Both the position numbers and the translations under genes were made by a program. Below are positions 20,029-29,119 of a stretch of DNA of 64,000 nt, one piece after another. The notes under the pieces are model-generated. The model searched no databases. It saw nothing but the letters and a program-made list of their open reading frames with translations, and was not told the origin of the DNA. The stretch's first letter is position 1; every line of letters begins with the position of its first letter. Source of the DNA: Nitrosomonas sp. Nm166 (lineage in GTDB: Bacteria; Pseudomonadota; Gammaproteobacteria; Burkholderiales; Nitrosomonadaceae); NCBI RefSeq assembly GCF_900112825.1, contig NZ_FONE01000008.1:23059-87058 (forward strand). Reading direction: 5' to 3'.

Positions 20029-21147
20029 ATGATGACTATTCAATTTGATAAAAGTACGCAACGTATTGCAGCCATCGACTGGCTGCGCGGATTGGTCATG
20101 ATCCTGATGGCGCTGGACCATACTTCATGGTTCTTCAATACCAGCCGGATCTTCGCCGATTCGGTATTACTGCATGAAACCGGGAACCTGTTTGCCACCG
20201 ATCAGTTTTTCACGCGCTGGATCACCCATCTCTGCGCCCCGACTTTTATTTTCCTGGCGGGCACATCCATTGCAGTCAGCAACAGGCAGCGGCGCGAACA
20301 GGGCATCAGCGACGCTGTGATTGATCGTGAATTGCTTTTCCGCGGCGCTTTGATTTTGTTGCTTGATCTTTGTGCATTTTCATTGATTGGGGGTAAGGTT
20401 GTACTGCAAGTGCTGTATGCCATCGGAGTCGGCATGATGCTGATGGTTCCGCTGCAGCGTCTGGGTAGCCGTATGGTTCTTTTCTTGTCGATACTAATTC
20501 TTGCAGGCACTGAGCTGCTGCTCATGGTGATGTGGGAACCGGGCAGTGAAGTACCGCTAGGGCTGGCAGTCACCTTTGCGCCGGTATTCGGCGAGGCTTA
20601 TTCCGTGTTATATCCTGCGTTACCTTGGCTGGCGATCATGATGTTGGGCTGGGTATTCGGCGAGCGGCTAATGTCAAAGCAATCAGGACTGTGGCCAGTG
20701 GAACGTTTGTTGATGGTCAGCGGTCTGACAGCACTGGCTTTGTTCTGGGTTATCCGCAGTCTTGACGGCTATGGCAACATGTTCATGTATTTGGAAGGCA
20801 ATACCTTGGTGCAATGGCTGCATGTCAGCAAATATCCACCCAGTTTAGCCTACGCTTTGCTGGAGCTGGGTTTGATGGTGATTATTTTGGTACTGTTGAT
20901 ACGCTGGGAGTCATTCATCGGTACGATTAACCGTAACGGACCGATCCTCGTATTTGGACAAACTGCCTTATTCTTTTATCTTACGCACTTTTGTGTTTTG
21001 GCAATATTGCGTCTGGTACTGGAACGCGGCAGCCTGGAACAGACCTACTGGATTACTCTGCTGGTGCTGATTATTCTGTATCCGATTTGCCGCATTTACC
21101 GTTCTTTGAAATGGCGGCATCCTCGTAGTCTTTTACGCTTTTTGTAG
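20029..21147 (+). CDS. DUF1624-family polytopic membrane protein
   Basis: A 372-residue inner-membrane protein with about ten hydrophobic helices. The start IAAIDWLRGLVMILMALDHT is the signature of the DUF1624 / heparan-alpha-glucosaminide acetyltransferase-like group. The conserved His/Asp in ALDHT and the THLCAPTFIFLAGTS motif suggest a membrane acyltransferase. Its substrate cannot be read from the sequence. It lies 38 bases behind proB. Confidence 0.8.
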   Translation: MMTIQFDKSTQRIAAIDWLRGLVMILMALDHTSWFFNTSRIFADSVLLHETGNLFATDQFFTRWITHLCAPTFIFLAGTSIAVSNRQRREQGISDAVIDRELLFRGALILLLDLCAFSLIGGKVVLQVLYAIGVGMMLMVPLQRLGSRMVLFLSILILAGTELLLMVMWEPGSEVPLGLAVTFAPVFGEAYSVLYPALPWLAIMMLGWVFGERLMSKQSGLWPVERLLMVSGLTALALFWVIRSLDGYGNMFMYLEGNTLVQWLHVSKYPPSLAYALLELGLMVIILVLLIRWESFIGTINRNGPILVFGQTALFFYLTHFCVLAILRLVLERGSLEQTYWITLLVLIILYPICRIYRSLKWRHPRSLLRFL

Positions 21148-21208
21148 AATGCGCATAGCTTCGGCTTGCCAGGAAAATCCCTAAGTCATTAATTCTTCTA
21201 CTGATCGC

Positions 21209-21544
21209 TTATCTCAATGCCTTAGCCTCGAGTTCTCTGCACATCTCTGACCATTCAGTGAGTGCTTGTAATACGGTGTTGTATTCAACAGTCACCGGCG
21301 TATCAGGATCCCCTTCGTATAGACAATCGATAAACAATCCTTCGGGGCGGCATTCAAATTCATAGCCGTTACCGCTGCCGTCGAACTGTTCACGCGTGCC
21401 TTGCAGATATTCTTGAATCCCTGCGTGCAGTTCGTTGGCATGACGGGATGAGTACTGCACATCCATTATCAGAAAACCCTGTAAGGTACGGTGAGCAGGC
21501 AGATTCTCGTCATAACCACGCCAAGTAAAAACTTCCTGAATCAT
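21209..21544 (-). CDS. Small acidic protein, candidate immunity for the EndoU nuclease
   Basis: A 111-residue cytoplasmic-type protein without signal peptide or helices, rich in Glu and Asp. Its ATG (21544) lies four bases after the stop of the EndoU-like gene, so the two are translationally close. A longer frame from 21715 would overlap that gene and is not used. No clear ribosome site is present, consistent with re-initiation. The family is not recognised. An immunity role is inferred from position, size and acidity only. Confidence 0.6.
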   Translation of the reverse strand: MIQEVFTWRGYDENLPAHRTLQGFLIMDVQYSSRHANELHAGIQEYLQGTREQFDGSGNGYEFECRPEGLFIDCLYEGDPDTPVTVEYNTVLQALTEWSEMCRELEAKALR

Positions 21545-21548
21545 ACTG

Positions 21549-22100
21549 TTATGGCTTATAGATTGGAAAACCAGTATTAATTCTGGTCTTGTTACCAGGT
21601 AGTACGGCTGTGGCAATGTCAAAATGGGCTCCATTGGCTGCCAAGCAATATTCGTTACCACCGTCCTTAGGGGCATTCGGACCGCAGGATGCCCAGCCCG
21701 GACTGGCGCAGGCACCTGTTCTATTGATTAAGGAATAAACAATGGATTTACTTACCTGTGTCTGACTGCAGTGCTGCGGAAATATCGAACTAAAAGATTT
21801 TTCATATTGCTTGCCCGCAAACCTCAATTGAATTTGTTTCAAGGTATAAACACCGGCGCCATTAGCGGGATCGGCCGGGCTGGAATTGATGTAATTGGAA
21901 GGTGCATTACCATCCGGCATGGCGTGAAATCCTTTGGCCTTATTTTTTTTACCTACTTCACCGCAAAATACATGGCGCTGATTCAACTGGTAGCCATCGA
22001 TCGTCTCACTCCACTCCGACAAGGTGGCGCAATCAATTCCTTTAGCCATTATGCTGGTTGACATCAGAATTCCGAAAATTAAAATAATACTTTTATTCAT
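21549..22100 (-). CDS. Secreted EndoU-type nuclease domain protein
   Basis: A 183-residue protein with an N-terminal signal peptide (cleavage near MAKG). The mature part matches the bacterial EndoU pattern: H43 in QRHVFCGEV, H59 in AKGFHAMPDG sixteen residues later, and K101 before SFSSIFP, matching the His-His-Lys catalytic layout of XendoU-like ribonucleases. Six Cys residues in the mature part (C24 to C152) suggest disulfides outside the cytoplasm. I start at 22100, where AAGGG lies about 9 bases upstream; ATG 22109 is too close to it. EndoU domains are common toxin tips of polymorphic toxin systems, but here the domain is free-standing. Confidence 0.75.
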   Translation of the reverse strand: MNKSIILIFGILMSTSIMAKGIDCATLSEWSETIDGYQLNQRHVFCGEVGKKNKAKGFHAMPDGNAPSNYINSSPADPANGAGVYTLKQIQLRFAGKQYEKSFSSIFPQHCSQTQVSKSIVYSLINRTGACASPGWASCGPNAPKDGGNEYCLAANGAHFDIATAVLPGNKTRINTGFPIYKP

Positions 22101-22164
22101 TTTAAACATACCCTTGCATAATTAAAATTAGAAAAAGTTTTCGTTTACTATTGATCCAGTCAGA

Positions 22165-24975
22165 TCAGGCAGCCGCGTCAGGTTCATTAAGCTGCGCCAG
22201 TATCTCGCGGCGTGCTGCATCTTGTAGTTGCAATGCCGCTTGCCAGTCGTCCCCTGCCGCATGCAAGGGTTTACCAATCAGCACCTTCAGTTCACTGCGC
22301 TGTGGCCACCACCGTTCGGCGCATAGCAAGGAGCGAGTGCCGATCAGGGTGACTGATAGCAGAGGAGTGCCGGATCGTGCAGCCGTCAGAAACGCTCCCA
22401 ATCTGAACGGCATCAGTCCGGCTTCGCGCCGGAATGTGCCTTCAGGGAAAAAAACCATGGATTCGCCGGCGCGCGCCAGCTCCTCCAGCTTGCGCATGTC
22501 TTCCACACTGCGAGCGTCGTCGAAACGTTCAACGAATGCGCTGCCAAGTCGGCGCAATGGGATGGCGGCGGCCGGATTGCGCAGCAGCTCTTGTTTGGCC
22601 ACATAGGCGAATCGAGCCGGCAGCACCGCGGTAAGCAGGAGGGCGTCCAAGTAGCTGGCGTGATTGGCCACTAAAATCATGGGCATGGCGTCGTCGAGGT
22701 GCTGCATACCTTCCACGTGCAGTGTCAGTCCAGTTAGCGCAAATGCTAAGCGTGCACTTGCTCGGGCGATGCGACGGCGCAGCGAGAGGCCAGGCGCCAG
22801 TACGATCAGCAGCCAGGCAAAAGGTACAATGGCCACAAAAACCGTCCACGCCCACGCGCTCCATAGCCACTTGGCACCGCGCCGCAGCAGATGAGTGATC
22901 TGCGCCATGACAGCAGCACTGCTGAGGCGTAGCATCTGCTGCCACGGCGCACGCTGGGTGCTGCCGATCGCGCCGCGCTCGTATAGGTCACGGCAGGCAG
23001 TACGGCGGAGCTTGCCGCTGGAGGTCTTTAGCACCGTCCGCGTTGGCGCCAGCACGATATCATCGGCTGGCATACCGGCCAGGTCAACGGCAAGGTTGTT
23101 GATTTCAGTGACTATCCGGTCGCGCTCCATGGCACTGCTTTCGCGTGTTTCAGCAAGTATCACCAGCCGCTCCGTGCCGGTGTGCGCATTGCTGGCCGGG
23201 AATACCGCTACCCCGCCTTTGCGCACGCCGCGCACTTTGCCTACTGCCTCCTCCAGTTCTTGCGGGTAAATGTTGTGTCCGCCGTGAATGATGATATCCT
23301 TCTCGCGCCCGGTGAGATACAGCTCTCCGGCCGCGATATAACCGATATCCCCGGTGTTAAGCCACTGTCCGTCGAACAGACGCGCCGTTGCTTCAGGATT
23401 GCGGAAATAACCGCTGGTTGCAGATGGGCCGCAGAACTGCACGCGTCCCTGAGTACGTTCGGGCAGTACCCGCCCACCAGCGTCGACAATGCGGATCATG
23501 TGGCCAGGTAAGGGTAGACCGCAGGAAACGATGCGCAGTGCATAGCGATCATCTGCTTGGGCGCTACGAGCAATACCCGAACGCGTGAGTGCGCCGCGAT
23601 CCACACAATCAACCAGCGGTCCGCGCTGCAGCGGGGGGAAGGCCAACCCCACGGAAGATTCCGCCAGACCATACACCGGCGTCATGGCAGTATGCCTGAA
23701 ACCATAACGAGCGAAGCGCGCTACGAAATGATCTATCGTTTCGGAACTGACCGGCTCGGCTCCGTTATAGGCCAACCGCCAACAGCTTAGATCCAGACCC
23801 TCAAGGTCGCGATCATCGAGCTTGTTGGCGCACAGCTCATAGGCAAAATTGGGAGCCGCCGAGACGGTAGCGCGATGCCGGTCAATCGTCCATAACCAGA
23901 ACCCCGGCCGGGTGAGAAAGGTGAGCGGTGACATCAGTACCAGCCGGAACCCGACATACAGGCTGCCCATGCAGGCGCCGATCAGTCCCATATCGTGGTA
24001 GAGCGGCAGCCATGACACGAAGGTATCTGCTGAGGTAATACCAGAAGCACGCTCCATTGCCCGCAGATTGGCGAGCAGGTTTGCGTGGGTCAGTATGACT
24101 CCTTTGGGATTACCGGTGCTGCCAGAAGTGTATTGCAGAAAGGCGATATCCTGCGGTCCCAGCTTCGGCGAGGGGGAATGTGCGCCAAAGACAGATAGAT
24201 CCTTGACAGTGGTGACCGCGCGAAGCGATTCGCACTGGGCACGCAGTAGGTGACCCAAGGGTTTGGCCTGGTTAACCGTGATAAGAATGCTGGCTTGGGC
24301 ATTGGCGATGATGCCCGCGATGCGCCGCATGTGATCTTCGATTTGCGAAGGACGCGTTGGCGGGTACAACGGTACCGGGATGCAGCCGGCATAGAGTGTG
24401 CCATAGAAGGCGGCGAAAAATTCGCGTCCGGTAGGCAGCATGATTGCCACCCTGTCTCCAGAGCTTAATCCCTGCTGGTGCAGGCCGGCCACTAATGCCT
24501 TGGCATGCTCCTGCAGCATGCGATATGTGATATCCTCAGTGTGCTCCTCTTCGTCATAAAGCGTGAGGTGCACCTGCTCGCCATGCTTCGCGACATGCCA
24601 GTCCAGTATCTCGATTAGCGTGGATGCAGCTTCTGGCGGATGATAGAGTGGTGCTTCTGCAGACGCTGCTGTTTCCGCTGGTGCGGGCGTCTCAACAGTT
24701 ACGATGATGCCTGCTATTTGCTTGAGCAGATCACGCGGTGTCTCGGCATCGACGAATGCTTTTTCACTGAGTTTTACACCCAGTTCGCGTTCAATACGCA
24801 TCAGTAACTCCACACGCGCCAAGCTATCCAGACCGTAGTCACGCTCCAGCGAATGATCCAAACCAAGATGTTCTGTAGCAGGCGCGTTCGGCCGCAGCTC
24901 GTGGGCAAGACTGCGCACGATGCCAAGCAGCAGCTCCGCATTGCTTGGGGAGTCCGGGTGAGGTGGCGTTTGCAT
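22165..24975 (-). CDS. ACP - fatty-acyl-AMP ligase - acyltransferase fusion
   Basis: A 936-residue three-part protein. First is an acyl-carrier domain with the phosphopantetheine Ser in GLDSLARVELL (S51). Next comes an AMP-binding ligase (~110-680) with YTSGSTGNPKGV and YLTGREKDIIIHGG. After two hydrophobic helices (~710-735) comes a PlsC-type acyltransferase (~750-930) with NHASYLD (HX4D) and FFPEGTF. This suggests a fatty acid is activated, loaded on the in-cis carrier and passed to a lipid acceptor at the membrane, perhaps like the acyltransferase/Acs (Aas) recycling enzyme with its own ACP. GC content is clearly above the neighbours, which suggests horizontal transfer. Confidence 0.88.
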   Translation of the reverse strand: MQTPPHPDSPSNAELLLGIVRSLAHELRPNAPATEHLGLDHSLERDYGLDSLARVELLMRIERELGVKLSEKAFVDAETPRDLLKQIAGIIVTVETPAPAETAASAEAPLYHPPEAASTLIEILDWHVAKHGEQVHLTLYDEEEHTEDITYRMLQEHAKALVAGLHQQGLSSGDRVAIMLPTGREFFAAFYGTLYAGCIPVPLYPPTRPSQIEDHMRRIAGIIANAQASILITVNQAKPLGHLLRAQCESLRAVTTVKDLSVFGAHSPSPKLGPQDIAFLQYTSGSTGNPKGVILTHANLLANLRAMERASGITSADTFVSWLPLYHDMGLIGACMGSLYVGFRLVLMSPLTFLTRPGFWLWTIDRHRATVSAAPNFAYELCANKLDDRDLEGLDLSCWRLAYNGAEPVSSETIDHFVARFARYGFRHTAMTPVYGLAESSVGLAFPPLQRGPLVDCVDRGALTRSGIARSAQADDRYALRIVSCGLPLPGHMIRIVDAGGRVLPERTQGRVQFCGPSATSGYFRNPEATARLFDGQWLNTGDIGYIAAGELYLTGREKDIIIHGGHNIYPQELEEAVGKVRGVRKGGVAVFPASNAHTGTERLVILAETRESSAMERDRIVTEINNLAVDLAGMPADDIVLAPTRTVLKTSSGKLRRTACRDLYERGAIGSTQRAPWQQMLRLSSAAVMAQITHLLRRGAKWLWSAWAWTVFVAIVPFAWLLIVLAPGLSLRRRIARASARLAFALTGLTLHVEGMQHLDDAMPMILVANHASYLDALLLTAVLPARFAYVAKQELLRNPAAAIPLRRLGSAFVERFDDARSVEDMRKLEELARAGESMVFFPEGTFRREAGLMPFRLGAFLTAARSGTPLLSVTLIGTRSLLCAERWWPQRSELKVLIGKPLHAAGDDWQAALQLQDAARREILAQLNEPDAAA

Positions 24976-25077
24976 GTCGCGTGATTCCTAGAGCTGACGT
25001 GAAGAAAGCGAAAAGCTTATTCCATGCTGAGTTTCATGTTTTAACTGAGATTGCAGACGCATCTTACTTCCTGCCCG

Positions 25078-25399
25078 TTAAAAGATTGTGACAGTAACCT
25101 GATTGCGTGGTGCGACTGTGAGGTAGCTAATCTCGCTCTTGCTAGGTCCAACATGGATACTTTCGGTCATGCATTCAAAATCATCGTTGAATTGGCATAC
25201 TTCAATCTTGCAGGCACCAATCCCTGCTGTGCGTGTGGCAGCTTTGGCATGGTCCTGCTGCCCAAAAATGTGTTGCAGCTGGGTGCATCCCGTCGCCGAT
25301 AGTGATGGCCTGAGCATGACAGTTGCTGTTGAGATTGTAGGTGCGCTCCGGCGCACTGCATTCGGAAACGAAAGGGGTTTCGATGGTAACGATTTTCAT
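25078..25399 (-). pseudogene. Frameshifted DUF1540-type small Cys protein
   Basis: An ATG at 25399 with a strong AGGAG site opens a frame with ECSAPERTYNLNSNCHAQAITIGDG, like the first half of DUF1540 proteins. The expected continuation SCNTFLGS lies in the second frame, and the second half (AGIGACKIEVCQFNDDFEC...IHVG) in a third frame ending at 25078. The expected last Cys is Tyr (ISYLTV). Two frame changes plus a lost Cys point to a decayed gene, although sequence errors cannot be excluded. The uninterrupted first frame gives only a 65-residue product ending at 25202. Confidence 0.65.
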
Positions 25400-25636
25400 C
25401 TGGAATTCTCCTGTTGGTGAAAGAAGAATGTAATGGAACAAGTGAAACTTCCTGAAGGATAGAAATTTCAGTGACTTTAATAATCCATTTCGATTAGATG
25501 GTGCGCTCAGGATAAATCGGTGTCAAGCGATATTGTAGAGAAGATAAGAATCATCAGGGTTGCAATCTGGTTTCTATGTGAAATAATAAAATATCCATCT
25601 TCTATAATTACTTGAGTTTTGCAAACAGATTCTTAG

Positions 25637-25779
25637 GGAAACGCTGATTAATTCGGCGAACGTGATGAAGCGCGAGGCGCACGGAACGCAGCAACCGAGA
25701 CATATCAATCAGATAGACGAGGAAGCGAGTACCGCGCAACGAAGCGATTCGCCCGTGCAGTCAATTAATCAGCGTTTCC
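25637..25779. mobile_element. 143-bp MITE with 17-bp terminal inverted repeats
   Basis: The ends GGAAACGCTGATTAATT (25637-25653) and its exact complement (25763-25779) flank a GC-richer core without a gene. The element is bordered by a TTAG direct repeat (25633-25636 and 25780-25783), fitting the YTAR target duplication of IS5-family elements. It is non-autonomous. It sits 65 bases before the ATG of the universal stress gene and so separates that gene from upstream DNA. Confidence 0.8.
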
Positions 25780-25844
25780 TTAGCAAGATATTTGGTAAAA
25801 TTAAATTACGCACTGATCACTTTTTCTTAAAGGAGACAGCTTCT

Positions 25845-26714
25845 ATGACCCACAATTCTGATTATCATCACCTGCTACTTGCCTACGATCTCAGCAGCCG
25901 ATGCGATCGAGCATTAGACCGCGCAGTGCAATTGACTCGGGACTGGAAGGCTGAATTACTAGTAGTGCATGCAATAGATCCTGTCCATGCGACCCGCTAT
26001 ACGAAGCTGACACAAGAACTGCCTTCATGGCGGCGTCCGGAGAATTATCAGACCGTTGTGGAACGTCGATTAAGCTTGGATCTAGAGGCCGATGAAGTTA
26101 AAGCTAAGGTGTATGTGGCTGAAGGCGTACCTTGCGAAGTCGTGCTTAAGGCTGCTCATCAGGAAAATAGTGGCTTAGTAATTACTGGCTTAGGGCACGA
26201 TGAGCCTCTTGTTCGCATTCAGCTTGGCAGCACTGTAGACGAGCTATTGAGAGAGCTACCGATTCCATTAATGATTGTACGTCGCCGGGTACGAGGACCT
26301 TATCAGCATGTAGTAATAGCAACAGACTTATCACCAGCATCACGACCAGCTCTAGAGACGGCAGTTCGTTGGTTTAGTGACGCGCGGCTGACCCTGTTTC
26401 ATGCCTATGAGGGAGCTGGGTTAGAGAGAGACGCATCGGCGAACAATGCATGGAGTCGCACCGCTCATAGTCAGTGCGAAAGTTTCCTTGCTGGAACAGT
26501 GATCGAACCATCAGTGATGCATCGCCTTCATCGAGTGATTGAGAAAGGTCAGCCAGGAGCGCTGTTGTGTGATTATGTGCATCACGAGGAGGTCGATTTA
26601 GTAGTATTAGGTACACACGGTCGAGGTGGATTACTCAAAACACTGATCGGAAGTACGGCCGAGAATCTATTGCATCTTCTCGAGTGCGATACGATGGTCG
26701 TGCGAGGTCGGTAA
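25845..26714 (+). CDS. Tandem-domain universal stress protein
   Basis: A 289-residue protein with two UspA domains (about 5-145 and 150-288). Both keep the G-x2-G-x9-G(S/T) ATP-binding layout: GLGHDEPLVRIQLGST in the first and GTHGRGGLLKTLIGSTAEN in the second. The ATG at 25845 has AAGGAGA about 10 bases upstream; the longer frame from 25662 reads through the MITE and is rejected. It resembles UspE-like stress proteins. Control may have been altered by the MITE. Confidence 0.88.
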   Translation: MTHNSDYHHLLLAYDLSSRCDRALDRAVQLTRDWKAELLVVHAIDPVHATRYTKLTQELPSWRRPENYQTVVERRLSLDLEADEVKAKVYVAEGVPCEVVLKAAHQENSGLVITGLGHDEPLVRIQLGSTVDELLRELPIPLMIVRRRVRGPYQHVVIATDLSPASRPALETAVRWFSDARLTLFHAYEGAGLERDASANNAWSRTAHSQCESFLAGTVIEPSVMHRLHRVIEKGQPGALLCDYVHHEEVDLVVLGTHGRGGLLKTLIGSTAENLLHLLECDTMVVRGR

Positions 26715-27102
26715 CTTGCCATACATAAATACTGGTAATCCTGTATTTTCAAAGAAGTATATCGCTGACATCAATGGAACCCTGAATATAAAGCTATTTA
26801 GTGTTTCAAATTTCCAGAATAACGAATTGTGATAAGGATTTGGCCCAGTAATCATCTGGAAATTGATCTTTCATTGTCAATCGCTGGTTTTTTTGATGTA
26901 TAAACCGCTACTAAATATATAAACGGTTGCGGTTGCGGTTGGTTCTTAAATCTACCTGTACTATCCATGGAGGTGGATTTATGATCAGGTGGAGTCATGA
27001 AGTGATCGTTTTTTAAAATATCTAGTGATATTTTCATGTTGATTGGACTGTGCTTTATTTTGTTAATTTGTCTAAACTGTTCAATACTTTTGAGACAAGA
27101 AT
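26715..27102. other. Intergenic region, no gene seen
   Basis: About 390 bases between the stress gene and the mrp operon. Short minus-strand frames lack ribosome sites and family resemblance. Promoters for the mrp operon probably lie at the right end. Confidence 0.5.
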
Positions 27103-27585
27103 ATGATTTTTCAAACTATCCTTTGGCGAATTGTGTTATTAATCGCGGTCTGGTGGATACTGACACAGGGTAGCACGAGTAGCTGGGGCGTTGGCCTGAT
27201 CAGTATTCCGTTAGCGCTGGTTGTCAGCCTGATTTTGCTGCCACCAGGTTTTTCTCGGTTTTCCTTCATAGGTCTATTTATTTTTTTGATCCGCTTCCTA
27301 GGTCAGTCGCTGAAAAGCGGTATCCAAGTGGCCTTGATGGCTATTCGCCTTGATCTCGATCTCCACCCCAATATACTTATAATTTCTCTACGCTTGCCAG
27401 AAGGTTTAGGGCGAGTGATTCTGGTCAATACGCTGAATTTGCTGCCAGGTACATTGAGCGTGAATCTGACTACAAGCAATTTGTATTTACATGTATTGGA
27501 TGAACGGCAGCCTGTTGAGGCACAAGTGCGGGATATTGAGGAACAGATTGCGCACATGCTGTGCATGGAACTGGAGGAATTATGA
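27103..27585 (+). CDS. mrpE: Mrp antiporter subunit E
   Basis: A 160-residue membrane protein, first gene of the operon. It has N-terminal helices and a conserved C-terminal part with NTLNLLPGTLSVNL and LYLHVLDE, typical of MrpE/MnhE. It overlaps mrpF by four bases. Confidence 0.92.
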   Translation: MIFQTILWRIVLLIAVWWILTQGSTSSWGVGLISIPLALVVSLILLPPGFSRFSFIGLFIFLIRFLGQSLKSGIQVALMAIRLDLDLHPNILIISLRLPEGLGRVILVNTLNLLPGTLSVNLTTSNLYLHVLDERQPVEAQVRDIEEQIAHMLCMELEEL

Positions 27586-27860
27586 ACGATTTCAATTTAT
27601 TATTGGCCATGTTTCTGCTTGTCAATTTATTGGTTGCCCTGCTGCGGGTAGCGCGAGGCTCCACCGATGCTGACCAGCTACTGGTGGCCTTGCTGTTCGG
27701 CACCATTGGCGTCGCGATTTTATTGTTGCTAGCATTCTCGGAAGATACATTGGCATTAATAGATGTCGCTCTGGTATTTGCTCTGCTTGCTGCTATCACT
27801 GGTGCAGTATTTGCCCAGCGCACCTGGCAGTTAGAAGAAAGAAAAGATGAATATTCCTGA
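27582..27860 (+). CDS. mrpF: Mrp antiporter subunit F
   Basis: A 92-residue three-helix subunit with the family motif RVARGSTDADQLLVALL. The ATG at 27582 overlaps the mrpE stop; the longer frame from 27561 runs further into mrpE and is not used. Confidence 0.92.
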   Translation: MNDFNLLLAMFLLVNLLVALLRVARGSTDADQLLVALLFGTIGVAILLLLAFSEDTLALIDVALVFALLAAITGAVFAQRTWQLEERKDEYS

Positions 27861-28161
27861 GTTGCTCAGCATCGTTTTTTTAACGACTGGAGCTGCTTTT
27901 TTTATGACGGGTACAATAGGGTTGTTGCGCTTTCCCGATGTCTATACCCGATTGCACGCCTTGACCAAAGTGGATAACCTGGGATTGGGTTTTACCATTG
28001 TCGGTTTGTTGTTCCAAGCATCCGGACTGATGGCTGCCTTGAAGATTATTCTGATCTGGTTACTGGTCTTGGCGGCGAGTTCCGCAGTAAGTTTCCTGAT
28101 TGCCAGGCGAGCGTTTAGTAGGGGAATTGCACCTTGGAGAACGAAGGGGCACAAAATATGA
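27847..28161 (+). CDS. mrpG: Mrp antiporter subunit G
   Basis: A 104-residue subunit with the MnhG signature GTIGLLRFPDVYTRLHALTKVDNLG. It overlaps mrpF by 14 bases and the next gene by four. Confidence 0.92.
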   Translation: MNIPELLSIVFLTTGAAFFMTGTIGLLRFPDVYTRLHALTKVDNLGLGFTIVGLLFQASGLMAALKIILIWLLVLAASSAVSFLIARRAFSRGIAPWRTKGHKI

Positions 28162-28415
28162 GCAATTTGGTTCTGGATCTGTTACTGGTGATTGCCTTGT
28201 TGTGGAGTGCTTTGCGATCACTGATGACTCCGAATTTATTTCATGCAGTAGTACTATTTATCGTTTTTGGTCTGCTCATGGCGATAGTTTGGGTGCGGCT
28301 CCATGCTCCGGATATCGCTTTGGCTGAAGCGGCTATCGGTGCTGGTCTTAGTGGGGCACTGCTGCTAGATACAGTGGGGTATTTGCACAAGAAACAGCGG
28401 GAATCGCTTTCATGA
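28158..28415 (+). CDS. DUF4040 (MbhD-like) subunit, split MrpA C-terminal part
   Basis: An 85-residue three-helix protein with HAPDIALAEAAIGAGLSGALL, the motif found in the C-terminal part of full-length MrpA and in MbhD of hydrogenase complexes. Here it is a separate gene. The ATG at 28158 overlaps the mrpG stop and has a GAAGGGG site upstream. Confidence 0.85.
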   Translation: MSNLVLDLLLVIALLWSALRSLMTPNLFHAVVLFIVFGLLMAIVWVRLHAPDIALAEAAIGAGLSGALLLDTVGYLHKKQRESLS

Positions 28416-29119
28416 AAAATCTGTTCAATGCCCTGGTTATCGTTCTATTCGCTGTTCTTGGCTTGACGCTGATCTGGGTTATTCTGGAATTGCAGCCTCC
28501 AACTCATGTTCATTTGTCCAAACAGGTGTTAACACAGCTTGATGCCAGCGGTGTGACGCATCCGGTGACGGCGGTGCTACTTAATTTTCGTGGTTACGAT
28601 ACATTGCTGGAAGTGATGGTATTGTTGCTAGCTTTATTGGGTGTGCTGGCTCAGATAGGAAAACGAGAGCAGAGAAACTTGTCTGCCTGGTTTCGCCTCT
28701 CCCAGCCTTACTTGCAGGTTTTGCTGTGGTTGGTGCGGATGATTGTTCCATTGATGGTTCTGGTGGCAGGATATTTATTATGGGTAGGAGGACATCAGCC
28801 GGGAGGCGCATTTCAGGCTGGTGCCGTTTTGGCGGCAGCCGGAGTATTGCTGAACCTGTCCGGTGTACTGCCTTCCTGGGCAGAACCGGCGTGGAATCTG
28901 CGCACAGGACTGGTATTCGGTTTACTGGTTTTTCTGTTAGTGGCCGCAGCGGTAATGGTGGTTGCATCGCCGGGTCTGCTACTGCAATATCCGCCCGCTT
29001 CGGCAGGAATGTTGATATTGCTTATTGAGATGGGGCTTACTCTATCGCTTGGTCTCATTCTGGCGGGTTTATTTCTGTTTCTGTCCGGTGATGCGATTGA
29101 AGATGAGGCGGAAAAATGA
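28412..29119 (+). CDS. mrpB: MnhB-domain Mrp subunit with MbhE-like N-terminus
   Basis: A 235-residue membrane protein. The first ~90 residues include LNFRGYDTLLEVMVLLLALLG, like the end of MrpA (MbhE). The rest is a MnhB domain with GGHQPGGAFQAGAVLAA. It therefore carries another piece normally found in MrpA. Four-base overlaps join it to both neighbours. Confidence 0.87.
   Translation: MKNLFNALVIVLFAVLGLTLIWVILELQPPTHVHLSKQVLTQLDASGVTHPVTAVLLNFRGYDTLLEVMVLLLALLGVLAQIGKREQRNLSAWFRLSQPYLQVLLWLVRMIVPLMVLVAGYLLWVGGHQPGGAFQAGAVLAAAGVLLNLSGVLPSWAEPAWNLRTGLVFGLLVFLLVAAAVMVVASPGLLLQYPPASAGMLILLIEMGLTLSLGLILAGLFLFLSGDAIEDEAEK

Noticed and set aside
25051..25302. 83-residue plus-strand frame with several Cys
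   Set aside because: It is the opposite strand of the broken DUF1540-like gene.
25662..25844. Longer N-terminus of the universal stress protein
   Set aside because: It reads through the MITE; the ATG at 25845 has a strong ribosome site and starts at the conserved domain.
26667..27037. Two short minus-strand frames
   Set aside because: No ribosome sites, one overlaps the stress gene end, and composition is non-coding.
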